Part shown: in pieces, positions 51,601-58,900 of the stretch | How positions within the stretch are numbered: position 1 is the stretch's first letter | Layout of the letters: the number at the start of each line of letters is the position of its first letter | DNA from: Azospirillum brasilense | GTDB taxonomy: Bacteria > Pseudomonadota > Alphaproteobacteria > Azospirillales > Azospirillaceae | Direction of reading: 5' to 3' | Length of the DNA: 61,134 bases | NCBI RefSeq assembly: GCF_008365405.1 | Contig: NZ_QOKV01000030.1 | Coordinates: 1 to 61,134 of the forward strand | Translations under genes and position numbers: made by a program | The notes under the pieces: generated by a model | What the model was told of the DNA's origin: nothing | Seen by the model: only the letters and a program-made list of their open reading frames with translations | The model's database searches: none

Positions 51601-51810
51601 CCCGAGGTCTTCTGGGGCCCCATGGCCTACGCGATCATCGGCGGCCTGATCGTGGCGACCCTGCTGACGCTGCTCTTCCTGCCGGCGCTCTACGTCGCCT
51701 GGTTCCGAATCCGGGAACCGGCGGCGGAGGAACGCGCCAAGCCGCGGTACGACGAGGCCATGCACCCGCCGGGGCCGGCGCCGACCAAGGGGGTGACGAG
51801 CGGTGTGTGA
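48685..51810 (+). CDS. RND efflux pump inner-membrane permease (HAE1/AcrB-like)
   Basis: A 1041-residue proton-driven exporter with 12 predicted membrane helices: one near the N-terminus (FVWYLIISLTLAGGMAYM), a large periplasmic loop with YLDYVKSYTKPGISVVYVNL, helices 2-6 including the proton-relay LGLLVDDAMITVEMM (about 410, Asp-Asp), a second periplasmic loop, and helices 8-12. Usual length. Substrates cannot be told from sequence; multidrug, solvent or metabolite export are possible. No TolC-type outer-membrane gene is in the window. It overlaps the second adaptor by ATGA and is probably co-transcribed with pta-ackA (28-bp gap before the first adaptor). Confidence 0.94.
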   Translation: MTGFNLSEWALRHRSFVWYLIISLTLAGGMAYMRLGREEDPAFTIKTMVVQANWPGATIEDTMKLVTDPIEKKLEEIPYLDYVKSYTKPGISVVYVNLKDYTPAEAVPDLWYQVRKKIADMKATLPQGVQGPAFNDEFGDTFGTVFAFTADGFSYRELKDYAETARADLMRVPDVGKIQFVGVQNERIYLDFSTRKLAAMGIDREQVIAELQAQNAVAPAGVVQAGDEKISVRVSGAFTSEDSLRAISLRANDKFYRLADLADIRRGYADPPSPLFRYNGQPAIGMIISMAAGGNVLTFGEGIRERMRQVEANLPVGIGVHLVANQSVVVEESVAGFTKALKEAVVIVLVVSFISLGLRAGLVVATSIPLVLGMTFIGMEFFDITLQRISLGALIIALGLLVDDAMITVEMMITKLEEGFSLDKAATFAYTSTAFPMLTGTLITVAGFIPIGFAQGGAAEYCFTLFAVVAMALLFSWIVAVLFAPLIGVNVLPKTMKSKHGGEPGRLMRMFRGSLRLAMRARYLVIVATLLLFGLSVFGLRFVQQQFFPASDRPELLVNLTLPQTASIRATEEVVDRFERVLAADPDVERWSFYVGQGAVRFYLPLDVQLANDYFAQAVVVTKGYKVREDVRARLEKVLNENFSDLNTRVSPLEMGPPVGWPIQYRVSGPDVGEVRAIAARMADTIGTNPYTLLVNYDWNEPSKVVRVDVDQDKARLLGISSKSLNQALNATVSGAAFTQVRDDIYLIDVVAQATNAERSSIETLRNLQIAIPDGRTVPLGEVATMRYDLEQPVVWRRTRLPTITVQADLVPPLQAATVVQQLAPAVEELRRSLPPGYSIEAGGTVENSAKGMASITAVFPIMVFVMLTILMIQLQSFQKLFLVISVAPLGLIGVVAALLPTGTPLGFVAILGVVALIGMIVRNSVIMIAQIDEHLEAGEHPWDAVINATMHRVRPILLTAAAASLGMIPIAPEVFWGPMAYAIIGGLIVATLLTLLFLPALYVAWFRIREPAAEERAKPRYDEAMHPPGPAPTKGVTSGV

Positions 51811-51913
51811 CCATCCGCCGATCCGCCCCCTCACGCGGTGCGCCTCCGCGGACGTCTCCGTCGGCGCCGGATGAGCGGGAACATCGACGAACGGTTCAGC
51901 GAGGGAGGGGGAC

Positions 51914-54676
51914 ATGCCTGACCGGGGTGAACGGCTGGAAGGTGGGCGGACCGCCGAGCAGGTGCGGCTCGATCAGGCGCGCGAACAGGGCGTCCCCTGG
52001 AAGATGTGGGGCCCCTATCTCAGCGAGCGGCAATGGGGCACGGTGCGCGAGGACTACAGCGAACACGGCGATGCCTGGAACCACTTCCCGCACGATCACG
52101 CCCGCTCGCGCGCCTACCGGTGGGGCGAGGACGGCTTGGCCGGCATCTCCGACGACCGCCAGCGGCTCTGCTTCGCGCTGGCGCTGTGGAACGGGCGCGA
52201 CCCCATCCTCAAGGAGCGGCTGTTCGGGCTGACCAACGGCGAAAGCAACCACGGCGAGGATGTGAAGGAATACTACTACTACCTCGACAGCACGCCGACC
52301 CACTCCTACATGAAGTATCTCTACAAGTATCCGCAGGCGGAATTTCCCTACAACGATCTGGTCGAGACGAGCTGTCGGCGGAGCCGCCAGGACTTGGAAT
52401 ACGAACTGCTCGACACCGGCGTGTTCGACAAGGATCGTTATTTCGACGTCTTCGTGGAATACGCCAAGGCATCTCCCGAGCGAATTCTGATCGAAATCAC
52501 CGTTCACAACCGTGGGCCGGAGGCGGCGGACCTGCACGTCCTGCCGACGCTGTGGTGGCGCAACCAGTGGTCACGGGACGACGGTTCCGAGGACACCGCG
52601 CGCAAACCCACGCTCCGCGAAGCCGTACCGGGCCGCCGCATCGCCGCCCTCGATCCCGAGGAGGGGGAGAAGGCCCTGCATTGCGACGGCGGTCCGACGC
52701 TGCTGTTCACCGAAAACGAGACCAACCGCCAGCGCCTGTTCGGGGTCCCGAACCGCACCCCCTACGTCAAGGACGGGATCGACGCCTGCGTCGTGCGCGG
52801 GCAGGCGGAAGCGGTGAACCCGGACAAGACCGGCACCAAGGCCGCCGCCCACTACCGCCTGACCCTCGCCCCCGGCGGGAGCCGGACCATCCGCCTGCGC
52901 CTGGACGCGGACAACATGGCTGGAGAAGCGGCGGGCGACGATGTCTTCGGCGCCGCCTTCACCGACCTGTTCGACGCCCGCCGCCGGGAGGCCGACGCGT
53001 TCTACGCCTCGATCACCCCGCCGTCGTTCAGCGCGGACGAGGCGCTGGTGTTCCGTCAGTCCCTGGCGGGCATGTTGTGGAGCAAGCAGTATTACGAATA
53101 CGACGTCGGCACCTGGCTGAAGCAGCACGGAGCCAACCCATTCGCGGCGGCCCGCCGGATCGGCCCGCGCAACAGCCAGTGGCACCACATGCACAACGCC
53201 GACATCGTGTCGATGCCGGACAAGTGGGAATACCCCTGGTACGCGGCCTGGGATCTGGCCTTCCACGTGCTCGCCCTGACGCTGGTCGATCCCGATTTCG
53301 GCAAGCAGCAGTTGGAGCTGATGCTGCGCGAGCGCTACCTGCACCCCAACGGGCAAATTCCGGCCTACGAGTGGAACTTCGGCGACGTGAACCCGCCGGT
53401 CCACGCCTGGGCGACCATCTTCACCTACCGGCTGCTGAAGCCGCGGAACGACGAGGCGGATCGCCGCTGGCTCGAGCAGACCTTCCACAAGCTGCTCCTG
53501 AACTTCACCTGGTGGGTCAACCGCAAGGACCGCGAGGGACGGAACGTCTTCGAAGGCGGCTTCCTCGGGCTCGACAACATCGGCGTGTTCGACCGCAGCG
53601 CGCCGTTGCCGACCGGCGGCTGTCTGGAGCAGGCGGACGGCACGGCCTGGATGGCGCTGTTCGCCCTGAACATGCTGGAGATCGCGGCGGAACTGACGAA
53701 GACCGACCCGCTCCATGCCGACATGGCCGTCAAGTTCGCGGAACATTTCCTGTGGATCGCGTCGGCGATGACCCGCATCGGCGACGACACCGGCATGTGG
53801 GACGAGGAGGACGGCTTCTTCTACGACGTGCTGCGGCTGCCGGACGGACGGACGGAGCGCCTGAAGGTCCGATCCCTGGTGGGTCTGCTGCCGCTGTGCG
53901 CCGTTTGCGTCTTCGACGGCGACGTCCTGGCCGAGCACCCGGACATCGCCAGGCGTTTCCACTCCTTCCTGGCCGATCGCCCGGAGTTGGTGGGCGCCAT
54001 GCACGACCCGCGGCAGATCGGGTTCGGCGGGCGCCGGCTTGGAGCCATCCTGAACGAAGGCCGGCTGCGCCGGGTTCTGACACGCATGTTGGACGAACGG
54101 GAGTTCCTCAGCCCCTACGGCATCCGGTCGATGTCCCGGCATCACGCCGACCACCCCTATGTCTTCGTCGTTGGAGGCCAGGAATTCAGGGTTCCCTACC
54201 TGCCGGCGGAGTCCGACAGCGGCATGTTCGGCGGAAATTCGAACTGGCGCGGGCCGATCTGGATGCCGATCAACGCGCTGATCGTTCGCGGGCTGCTCCA
54301 ATACTATGCCTATTTCGGAAACGGTTTCCTCATCGAATGCCCGACCGGATCGGGGACCATGATGAACCTCTATGAGGTCGCCCGGGACATATCGCGGCGC
54401 CTGGAGAGCATCTTCCTGCGCGACGAACACGGCAATCGGCCGGTGTTCGGCGGCGCCCGGACGTTCCAGCAGGACCCGCACTGGAAGGATCACATCCTCT
54501 TCTACGAGTACTTCCACGGCGACATCGGCGCCGGCATGGGGGCCAGTCACCAGACCGGCTGGACCGGGGTTATCGCCCGCCTCATGCATGTCTTCGCAAC
54601 GACCACGGCGGACGGTTTCCTCGACAGCGCGAAGGGAGCCCACGCCGACAGGACCGTCCACGAGCAGCACGTGTGA
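51914..54676 (+). CDS. MGH1-like (GH63-related) glucosidase
   Basis: A 920-residue cytoplasmic (no signal peptide) glycoside hydrolase of the MGH1-like type. The N-terminal beta-rich domain (about 20-330) holds GPYLSERQWGTVREDYSEHG and FPHDHARSRAYRWGEDGLAG. The (alpha/alpha)6 barrel (about 370-880) has YEYDVGTWLKQHG, YEWNFGDVNPPVHAWA (likely catalytic acid region) and GNSNWRGPIWMPIN. Related enzymes act on glucosides, mannosylglycerate or trehalose-like compatible solutes; the substrate here is unknown. GAGGGAGGGGGAC before ATG 51914 is a strong ribosome site. It lies 103 bp after the RND gene in the same direction and may read through from it. Confidence 0.88.
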   Translation: MPDRGERLEGGRTAEQVRLDQAREQGVPWKMWGPYLSERQWGTVREDYSEHGDAWNHFPHDHARSRAYRWGEDGLAGISDDRQRLCFALALWNGRDPILKERLFGLTNGESNHGEDVKEYYYYLDSTPTHSYMKYLYKYPQAEFPYNDLVETSCRRSRQDLEYELLDTGVFDKDRYFDVFVEYAKASPERILIEITVHNRGPEAADLHVLPTLWWRNQWSRDDGSEDTARKPTLREAVPGRRIAALDPEEGEKALHCDGGPTLLFTENETNRQRLFGVPNRTPYVKDGIDACVVRGQAEAVNPDKTGTKAAAHYRLTLAPGGSRTIRLRLDADNMAGEAAGDDVFGAAFTDLFDARRREADAFYASITPPSFSADEALVFRQSLAGMLWSKQYYEYDVGTWLKQHGANPFAAARRIGPRNSQWHHMHNADIVSMPDKWEYPWYAAWDLAFHVLALTLVDPDFGKQQLELMLRERYLHPNGQIPAYEWNFGDVNPPVHAWATIFTYRLLKPRNDEADRRWLEQTFHKLLLNFTWWVNRKDREGRNVFEGGFLGLDNIGVFDRSAPLPTGGCLEQADGTAWMALFALNMLEIAAELTKTDPLHADMAVKFAEHFLWIASAMTRIGDDTGMWDEEDGFFYDVLRLPDGRTERLKVRSLVGLLPLCAVCVFDGDVLAEHPDIARRFHSFLADRPELVGAMHDPRQIGFGGRRLGAILNEGRLRRVLTRMLDEREFLSPYGIRSMSRHHADHPYVFVVGGQEFRVPYLPAESDSGMFGGNSNWRGPIWMPINALIVRGLLQYYAYFGNGFLIECPTGSGTMMNLYEVARDISRRLESIFLRDEHGNRPVFGGARTFQQDPHWKDHILFYEYFHGDIGAGMGASHQTGWTGVIARLMHVFATTTADGFLDSAKGAHADRTVHEQHV

Positions 54677-54806
54677 GATCGCGCCGCTTCCTCTGCCGTC
54701 ATGTTCGGATCGACATCATGCGCGCGCAGCGGCATCCACACCCGATGAACGTCGGCAAGACGGACAAGGGTACTTGGGCCATCGTGCCCTGAAGGGATCA
54801 CAAGCC

Positions 54807-55931
54807 ATGGCGGACTTCATTCACGACCGGTTCCTGCCGCACGCCGACGCCTCGGAATCCCCGGAGCGGTACGAGATGAGCTATGTCCGCAAGGCGCTCG
54901 TCCTGTCCATGATGCTGATCCTGCTGATCGGCTGCTTCGTCGTGCTGCGCCCCTTCATCGCGGCGATCCTCTGGGCCATCATTCTCTCCTTCAGCACCTG
55001 GCCGCTGCACCAGCGCATCGAGCGAGCGCTCGGCGGCCGCACCACGCTGGCGGCGGCGATCATGACGCTGATGATCATGGCGATCCTCGTCGGCCCTCTC
55101 GCGGCGCTTGGAATAAAGCTGTCGGAGAATGTCTTCCGCGTCGTCGAAACGGTTCACGCGGCCATGAACCGGGGACTTCCGCCCTTGCCGGACTGGCTGA
55201 TCGGCGTTCCGATAGTCGGCGACCGGCTGCAGGTAACCTGGAGCGTGCTGGCGGGCGGCGAGTCCAATCTGCGCACGACGCTCCAGCCCTACATCGGCCA
55301 GATCCGCGACTTTGCACTGGCGAGCGGTGGGCATCTTCTCTCGGGGACGTCGCTGATCGCGCTGAGCGTCCTGATCGCCTTCTTCCTCTACCGGGACGGC
55401 CGCACCGCCGTGCGCCGGCTGCACAGCATCGTCGGGCGGATCGCCGGCGCCCGCGCGCGGCAGTCCCTCGACGTTGCCGCCGAGACGATCAACGGGGTCG
55501 TCCATGGCGTGCTCGGCACCGCGCTGGTGCAAGCCATCGCCGCCACCGTGGGCTATTGGATCGCCGGCATTCCCGGCGTCCTGCTTCTCGGCTTCGTCTC
55601 CTTCTTCCTGGCGCTGGTGCCGATGGGGCTGGCGCTGATCTGGTTGCCCGCCGCGATCTGGCTGGCCAGCCAGGGCCGCACCGCCATGGCGATCTTTCTG
55701 GTGGCCTGGGTCGGCGTGCTGGTCGGCAGCCTCGACAACGTCCTGCGCCCGATCCTGATCGGTCGGAGCAGCGATCTTCCCTTCATCATCATTTTCCTGG
55801 GAATCGTCGGCGGTCTCGTCGCTTTCGGCCTGATCGGCATTTTTCTCGGCCCGACACTGCTCGCCGTGGCGTACGGCCTCGTTCGGGAATGGAGCGGGGG
55901 AAACGAGCCCGGCGACGCTGCGGCGGAGTAG
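54807..55931 (+). CDS. AI-2E family transporter (membrane permease)
   Basis: A 374-residue membrane protein of the AI-2E/TqsA family with about eight helices: ALVLSMMLILLIGCFVVLRP near residue 30, paired helices in the first third, a soluble middle segment (about 120-170), and the conserved C-terminal core GVVHGVLGTALVQAIAATVG (about 232), LALVPMGLALIWLPAA and LVGSLDNVLRPILIGRSSDL (about 310). Family members have been linked to autoinducer-2 export or Na+/H+ antiport; the real substrate is open. ATG 54807 has GAAGGGA upstream; longer starts would fall within the preceding gene. 130 bp separate it from the glucosidase gene. Confidence 0.9.
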   Translation: MADFIHDRFLPHADASESPERYEMSYVRKALVLSMMLILLIGCFVVLRPFIAAILWAIILSFSTWPLHQRIERALGGRTTLAAAIMTLMIMAILVGPLAALGIKLSENVFRVVETVHAAMNRGLPPLPDWLIGVPIVGDRLQVTWSVLAGGESNLRTTLQPYIGQIRDFALASGGHLLSGTSLIALSVLIAFFLYRDGRTAVRRLHSIVGRIAGARARQSLDVAAETINGVVHGVLGTALVQAIAATVGYWIAGIPGVLLLGFVSFFLALVPMGLALIWLPAAIWLASQGRTAMAIFLVAWVGVLVGSLDNVLRPILIGRSSDLPFIIIFLGIVGGLVAFGLIGIFLGPTLLAVAYGLVREWSGGNEPGDAAAE

Positions 55932-56010
55932 GCGCCCCGCAGCTCTGGGGAGTGCGGTTTATAGGTGTTCTCGCAACAGTTTATGGTTCCACTCAGAAGT
56001 TCTCCGCAAG

Positions 56011-56287
56011 GAACTGAGATGGTCCCCGTTCCCCGGTTCTCCCGCACTTTGCGTGGAAGGGCTGACGACGCTGGAGCCGGCGCCTCGGCAGATCCTATGT
56101 AATGGAGCATGCAAGAGCTTTCTGTGATCCCGGACTGCCGTGTCGTGAAGGTTGAACCTGTTGATGCGGTTGGTCTCGTCAGATGTACGGACGCGCCAGC
56201 TTCGATCTGCTGCGCCGTCGCGATCTCCTCGCAACCTGATCCACGCAAAGTGCGGGAGAACCGGGGAATGGGGATCACCTCAGTCCC
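56011..56287. mobile_element. 277-bp inverted-repeat element (MITE-like or deleted IS)
   Basis: Ends are 48-bp inverted repeats (56011-56058 and 56240-56287) differing at four positions, all transitions. Both begin GG(A/G)ACTGAG and end CGCACTTTGCGTGGA. The 181-bp interior codes for nothing I can support. The right end touches the stop codon of the XRE gene. No clear target duplication is seen. It looks like a non-autonomous element or the remains of an IS. The family is not assigned. Confidence 0.8.
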
Positions 56288-57133
56288 TCACAACTGGGCG
56301 AGGGTCTGCCGCATGATCTCCGCTGTGGCGAGGTCGGCCGGGAAGAAAGCCTCGATGGCCAGTTCGGACAAAGTGACGTCCACCGCCGTTCCGAACACCG
56401 TCGTGGTGCTGAAGAAGCAGAGAGTCCCGGCGTCCGTCCTGAGCCGCAGAGGAACCACCACGCCATCATGCGACGACAACGGCTCGCCCCGGCCGTGCGG
56501 AGCCGGCCCGCCGGACATCGGGTAGCCCTTCAACTCGCCGAACAGCGCGGCCAGTACGGGATCGGCGCTGACGTCGATCTGCCGGATCAGCCGGTGCAGG
56601 ATGTGCGCCCGCCACTGGGCGAAGTTCTCGATCCGCGGTGCCAGCCCGGAGGGGTGAAGGCTGAGGCGCAGCACGTTCACCGGAGGCTGGAGAAGATCCG
56701 GCGAAGCGCCGGTGAGCAGCGGGGCGACCGCCCGGTTGGCCGCAACCAGCGTCCAGTGCCGATCGACGGCCAACGCCGGGTGAGGCTCGTGCCCGGTCAG
56801 CACGAGATCGACCGCCCGACGGGCGGCCTGCATCTCCGGATCGCCCAGCCGGTGTTCGGAAAAGACCGGCGCGAAGCCCGCGGCGGCGAGCAGCGCGTTG
56901 CGGTCGCGCAGCGGAATGTCCATTCGCTCCGCCAAATGGAGCAGCATGGTCCGGCTGGGCTGCGAGCGCCCGGTTTCCAGGAAGCTGACGTGCCGGGTCG
57001 AGATGTCGGCTTCGCAGGCGAGGTCGAGTTGGCTCAAGCCACGCCGCTTGCGCCACGCGCGCAGCAACTCGCCGACCGGTTGGCGCGGCACGGTCCTGGG
57101 GGTCGGTCGGTGCCCGGTGGCTGTTTGCGGCAT
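56288..57133 (-). CDS. XRE-family regulator with MmyB-like sensor domain
   Basis: A 281-residue transcription factor. Helix-turn-helix at residues 20-75 (LLRAWRKRRGLSQLDLACEA, STRHVSFLETGRSQPSR) and an MmyB-like PAS-related ligand domain after about 105 (HPALAVDRHWTLVAANRAVA, LLQPPVNVLRLSLHPSGLAP, LRTDAGTLCFFSTTTVFGTA). Members often control neighbouring oxidoreductases or hydrolases and may bind fatty acids. The gene ends the leftward run SnoaL, hydrolase, XRE, with 63 bp between it and the hydrolase gene. Its stop codon abuts the inverted-repeat element at 56287. Confidence 0.9.
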   Translation of the reverse strand: MPQTATGHRPTPRTVPRQPVGELLRAWRKRRGLSQLDLACEADISTRHVSFLETGRSQPSRTMLLHLAERMDIPLRDRNALLAAAGFAPVFSEHRLGDPEMQAARRAVDLVLTGHEPHPALAVDRHWTLVAANRAVAPLLTGASPDLLQPPVNVLRLSLHPSGLAPRIENFAQWRAHILHRLIRQIDVSADPVLAALFGELKGYPMSGGPAPHGRGEPLSSHDGVVVPLRLRTDAGTLCFFSTTTVFGTAVDVTLSELAIEAFFPADLATAEIMRQTLAQL

Positions 57134-57196
57134 TGTTCCGGCCTCCGGTCCGGTGTTGTCGGTGTTTTGCGCTCCACATGATACCAGCGCTGCCGA

Positions 57197-58045
57197 TCAT
57201 GCATCCAGAAAGGTCAGCAGGTCGCGGTTGAAGCGGTCCATATGCGTCAGGAACAGACCGTGCGGCGCCCCCTCGTAGACGGTCAGCGTCGCGTTCGGCA
57301 TCAGCTCGGCGGTTTTCCTTCCGGTGATGCCAAGCGGGCTGGAGACATCCAGATCGCCGTGGATCAGCAGGGTCGGCACGGTGATGTCCCGAAGCTCCCG
57401 CCGGAAATCCGTGGACGTCGTCGCCCGATGGCAGTCCAGAAGCGCCTTCATCGAGGCTTGCAAGGCCATCGATTTCACCCAGGCCATCATGCCGGGTGAA
57501 CTGTCCGCCGTCATGAAGGGGCGAATGTTGTCCTCCAGCCATGCCGGAAAGTCCCGCATCAGCCAATCCGAGCGGAAGGCTTCGAAGATGGCAGGATCGA
57601 TTCCGTCAGGGTGGTCGTCGGTCCGGGAAAGCGTTGGTGTCATCGTGCCGACCAGAACCGTGCGGGAAACGCGGCGGCTGCCGTGCCGGCTCAGGTAGCG
57701 GATGATTTCCCCACAGGACATGGAATGGCCGACCAACGCAACACCGTCCAGATCCAGCGTGTCGAGCAGGGTTGCGAGGTCGTCGGCCAGCCGGTCGAAG
57801 TCGAAGCCGATTCCCGGGTCGCTCGACCGGCCATGGCCGCGACGGTCGTACGCGACGCAGCGGTAACCGCGCTCGGTCAGCGCCAACATCTGATAGGCCC
57901 AGGAGTCGGAGTTCAGCGACCAACTGGACAGAAAGACGACGGGTTTCCCCAGCCCCCAATCCCGGTAGTAAAGCCTTACGCCGTCGTCCGTGTGGATGAA
58001 GCCGGGCTGGACCGGGTCGGCGGGAGATATCGAAGGCATGTTCAT
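57197..58045 (-). CDS. Alpha/beta hydrolase
   Basis: A 282-residue alpha/beta-fold enzyme resembling non-haem haloperoxidase/esterase types: DGVRLYYRDWGLGKPVVFLS (about 21-40), YDRRGHGRSSDPG (about 73), nucleophile elbow GVALVGHSMSCGE (Ser about 111), HGDLDVSSP (acid, about 230) and GAPHGLFLTH (catalytic His, about 263). Probably hydrolyses or perhydrolyses a small ester. ATG 58045 has AGGAGC upstream; the longer frame start (58102) would overlap the SnoaL gene. 49 bp after the SnoaL gene and upstream of the XRE gene, so it is likely under that regulator. Confidence 0.88.
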   Translation of the reverse strand: MNMPSISPADPVQPGFIHTDDGVRLYYRDWGLGKPVVFLSSWSLNSDSWAYQMLALTERGYRCVAYDRRGHGRSSDPGIGFDFDRLADDLATLLDTLDLDGVALVGHSMSCGEIIRYLSRHGSRRVSRTVLVGTMTPTLSRTDDHPDGIDPAIFEAFRSDWLMRDFPAWLEDNIRPFMTADSSPGMMAWVKSMALQASMKALLDCHRATTSTDFRRELRDITVPTLLIHGDLDVSSPLGITGRKTAELMPNATLTVYEGAPHGLFLTHMDRFNRDLLTFLDA

Positions 58046-58094
58046 GGTCGGTGCTCCTGGGTTCGGGACGCTGCGGGACGGGAAAGCCGGTGCG

Positions 58095-58463
58095 CTATGC
58101 ACCTTCCGGAACCCGGTCCAGAAAGCCGCTCACCGAGCGGATGCGTCCATCGGCGGCCAACCGGATGAAGTCGGTGCCGCGGGCCACCGGCTCGGCCCCC
58201 GCCGGAGCGAGGGACCAGGAGAAGCGCACGCGGTCGTTGTGACCGTCGGGCGTGCCGTGCAGGAAGAAACGACAACTCGGGAACCGCTGCTGCACGGCGC
58301 CGATCAGGGCGTTGATGCCGGTGTGGCCGTTCGCCTGAACCATCGGGTCAAGGTAATGCGCATCATCGCTCCAGTGTTCGACGAGCAGAGCCAGCCGGCG
58401 GTCGGGGTCGGTCTCGTTCCAGACGGCGATGTAGCGCTGAGCGATATGGGTGGCATTCGTCAT
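58095..58463 (-). CDS. SnoaL-like / NTF2-fold protein
   Basis: A 122-residue protein of the SnoaL-like (NTF2 superfamily) type: ATHIAQRYIAVWNETDPDRR at the N-terminus, AHYLDPMVQANGHTGINALI, and a beta-rich C-terminal half with RVRFSWSLAPAG and VARGTDFIRLAADGRIRSVS. Such folds isomerise, hydrate or just bind small ligands. ATG 58463 has AAAGGAGTT upstream. First gene of the three-gene leftward run with the hydrolase and XRE regulator. The region upstream (58464-58676) shows nothing I can assign. Confidence 0.87.
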   Translation of the reverse strand: MTNATHIAQRYIAVWNETDPDRRLALLVEHWSDDAHYLDPMVQANGHTGINALIGAVQQRFPSCRFFLHGTPDGHNDRVRFSWSLAPAGAEPVARGTDFIRLAADGRIRSVSGFLDRVPEGA

Positions 58464-58676
58464 GGCGGAACTCCTTTGTAGGATTGCCCGGATCGACCGG
58501 ACACCCACAGCATCGTCATTCCGCGATCCATCTGCGATTACGTGGGAGGTAAAGGAAAAGCCTTTGATGGCCCGGTGACCACATAGCTGTGCAAAATGGC
58601 CATCAGCGGGATCGAGATCACGGCTGTGTTCCAGCGACCTCGTGAAAACGACCCGAACGAGATACGCGAAGTTGAC

Positions 58677-58871
58677 CTATGAGCGGACAAAATGAGAATG
58701 GCAGGCGGCGAGGAGAAGGCCGTCCGCTGGCGCGTCGGACAGGTCCGCCGGCACGTCGGGGTTGGCGGCGATCTGGCGGGCAATGTCGTCGTCGGTCATC
58801 GGATCGATGCGCACCCAATCCACCGCCGCCAGGGCGTCGGCGCGCCGCTCGGTTGGGCGCTTAACATGCAA
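58677..58871 (-). pseudogene. Possible antitoxin remnant (BrnA-like pattern)
   Basis: A 64-residue frame opening at TTG, with the block DWVRIDPMTDDDIARQIAAN-PD in its middle. This acidic motif (aromatic-x-x-hydrophobic-D-x-M-T-D-D-D-I-A-x-x-I-A-x-N-P-D) recalls short type II antitoxins such as BrnA. After it the reading turns non-conserved (LLLAACHSHFVRS) and stops, and there is no clear start or toxin gene. It probably marks a decayed toxin-antitoxin locus in a scarred region. Low certainty. Confidence 0.35.
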
Positions 58872-58900
58872 CGTATAGCCCGTGGGTTGATGAAAGGCGT

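Noticed and set aside
58540..58783. Short leftward frame of 81 codons between the SnoaL and GMC genes
   Set aside because: No ribosome site, biased composition, no family pattern.
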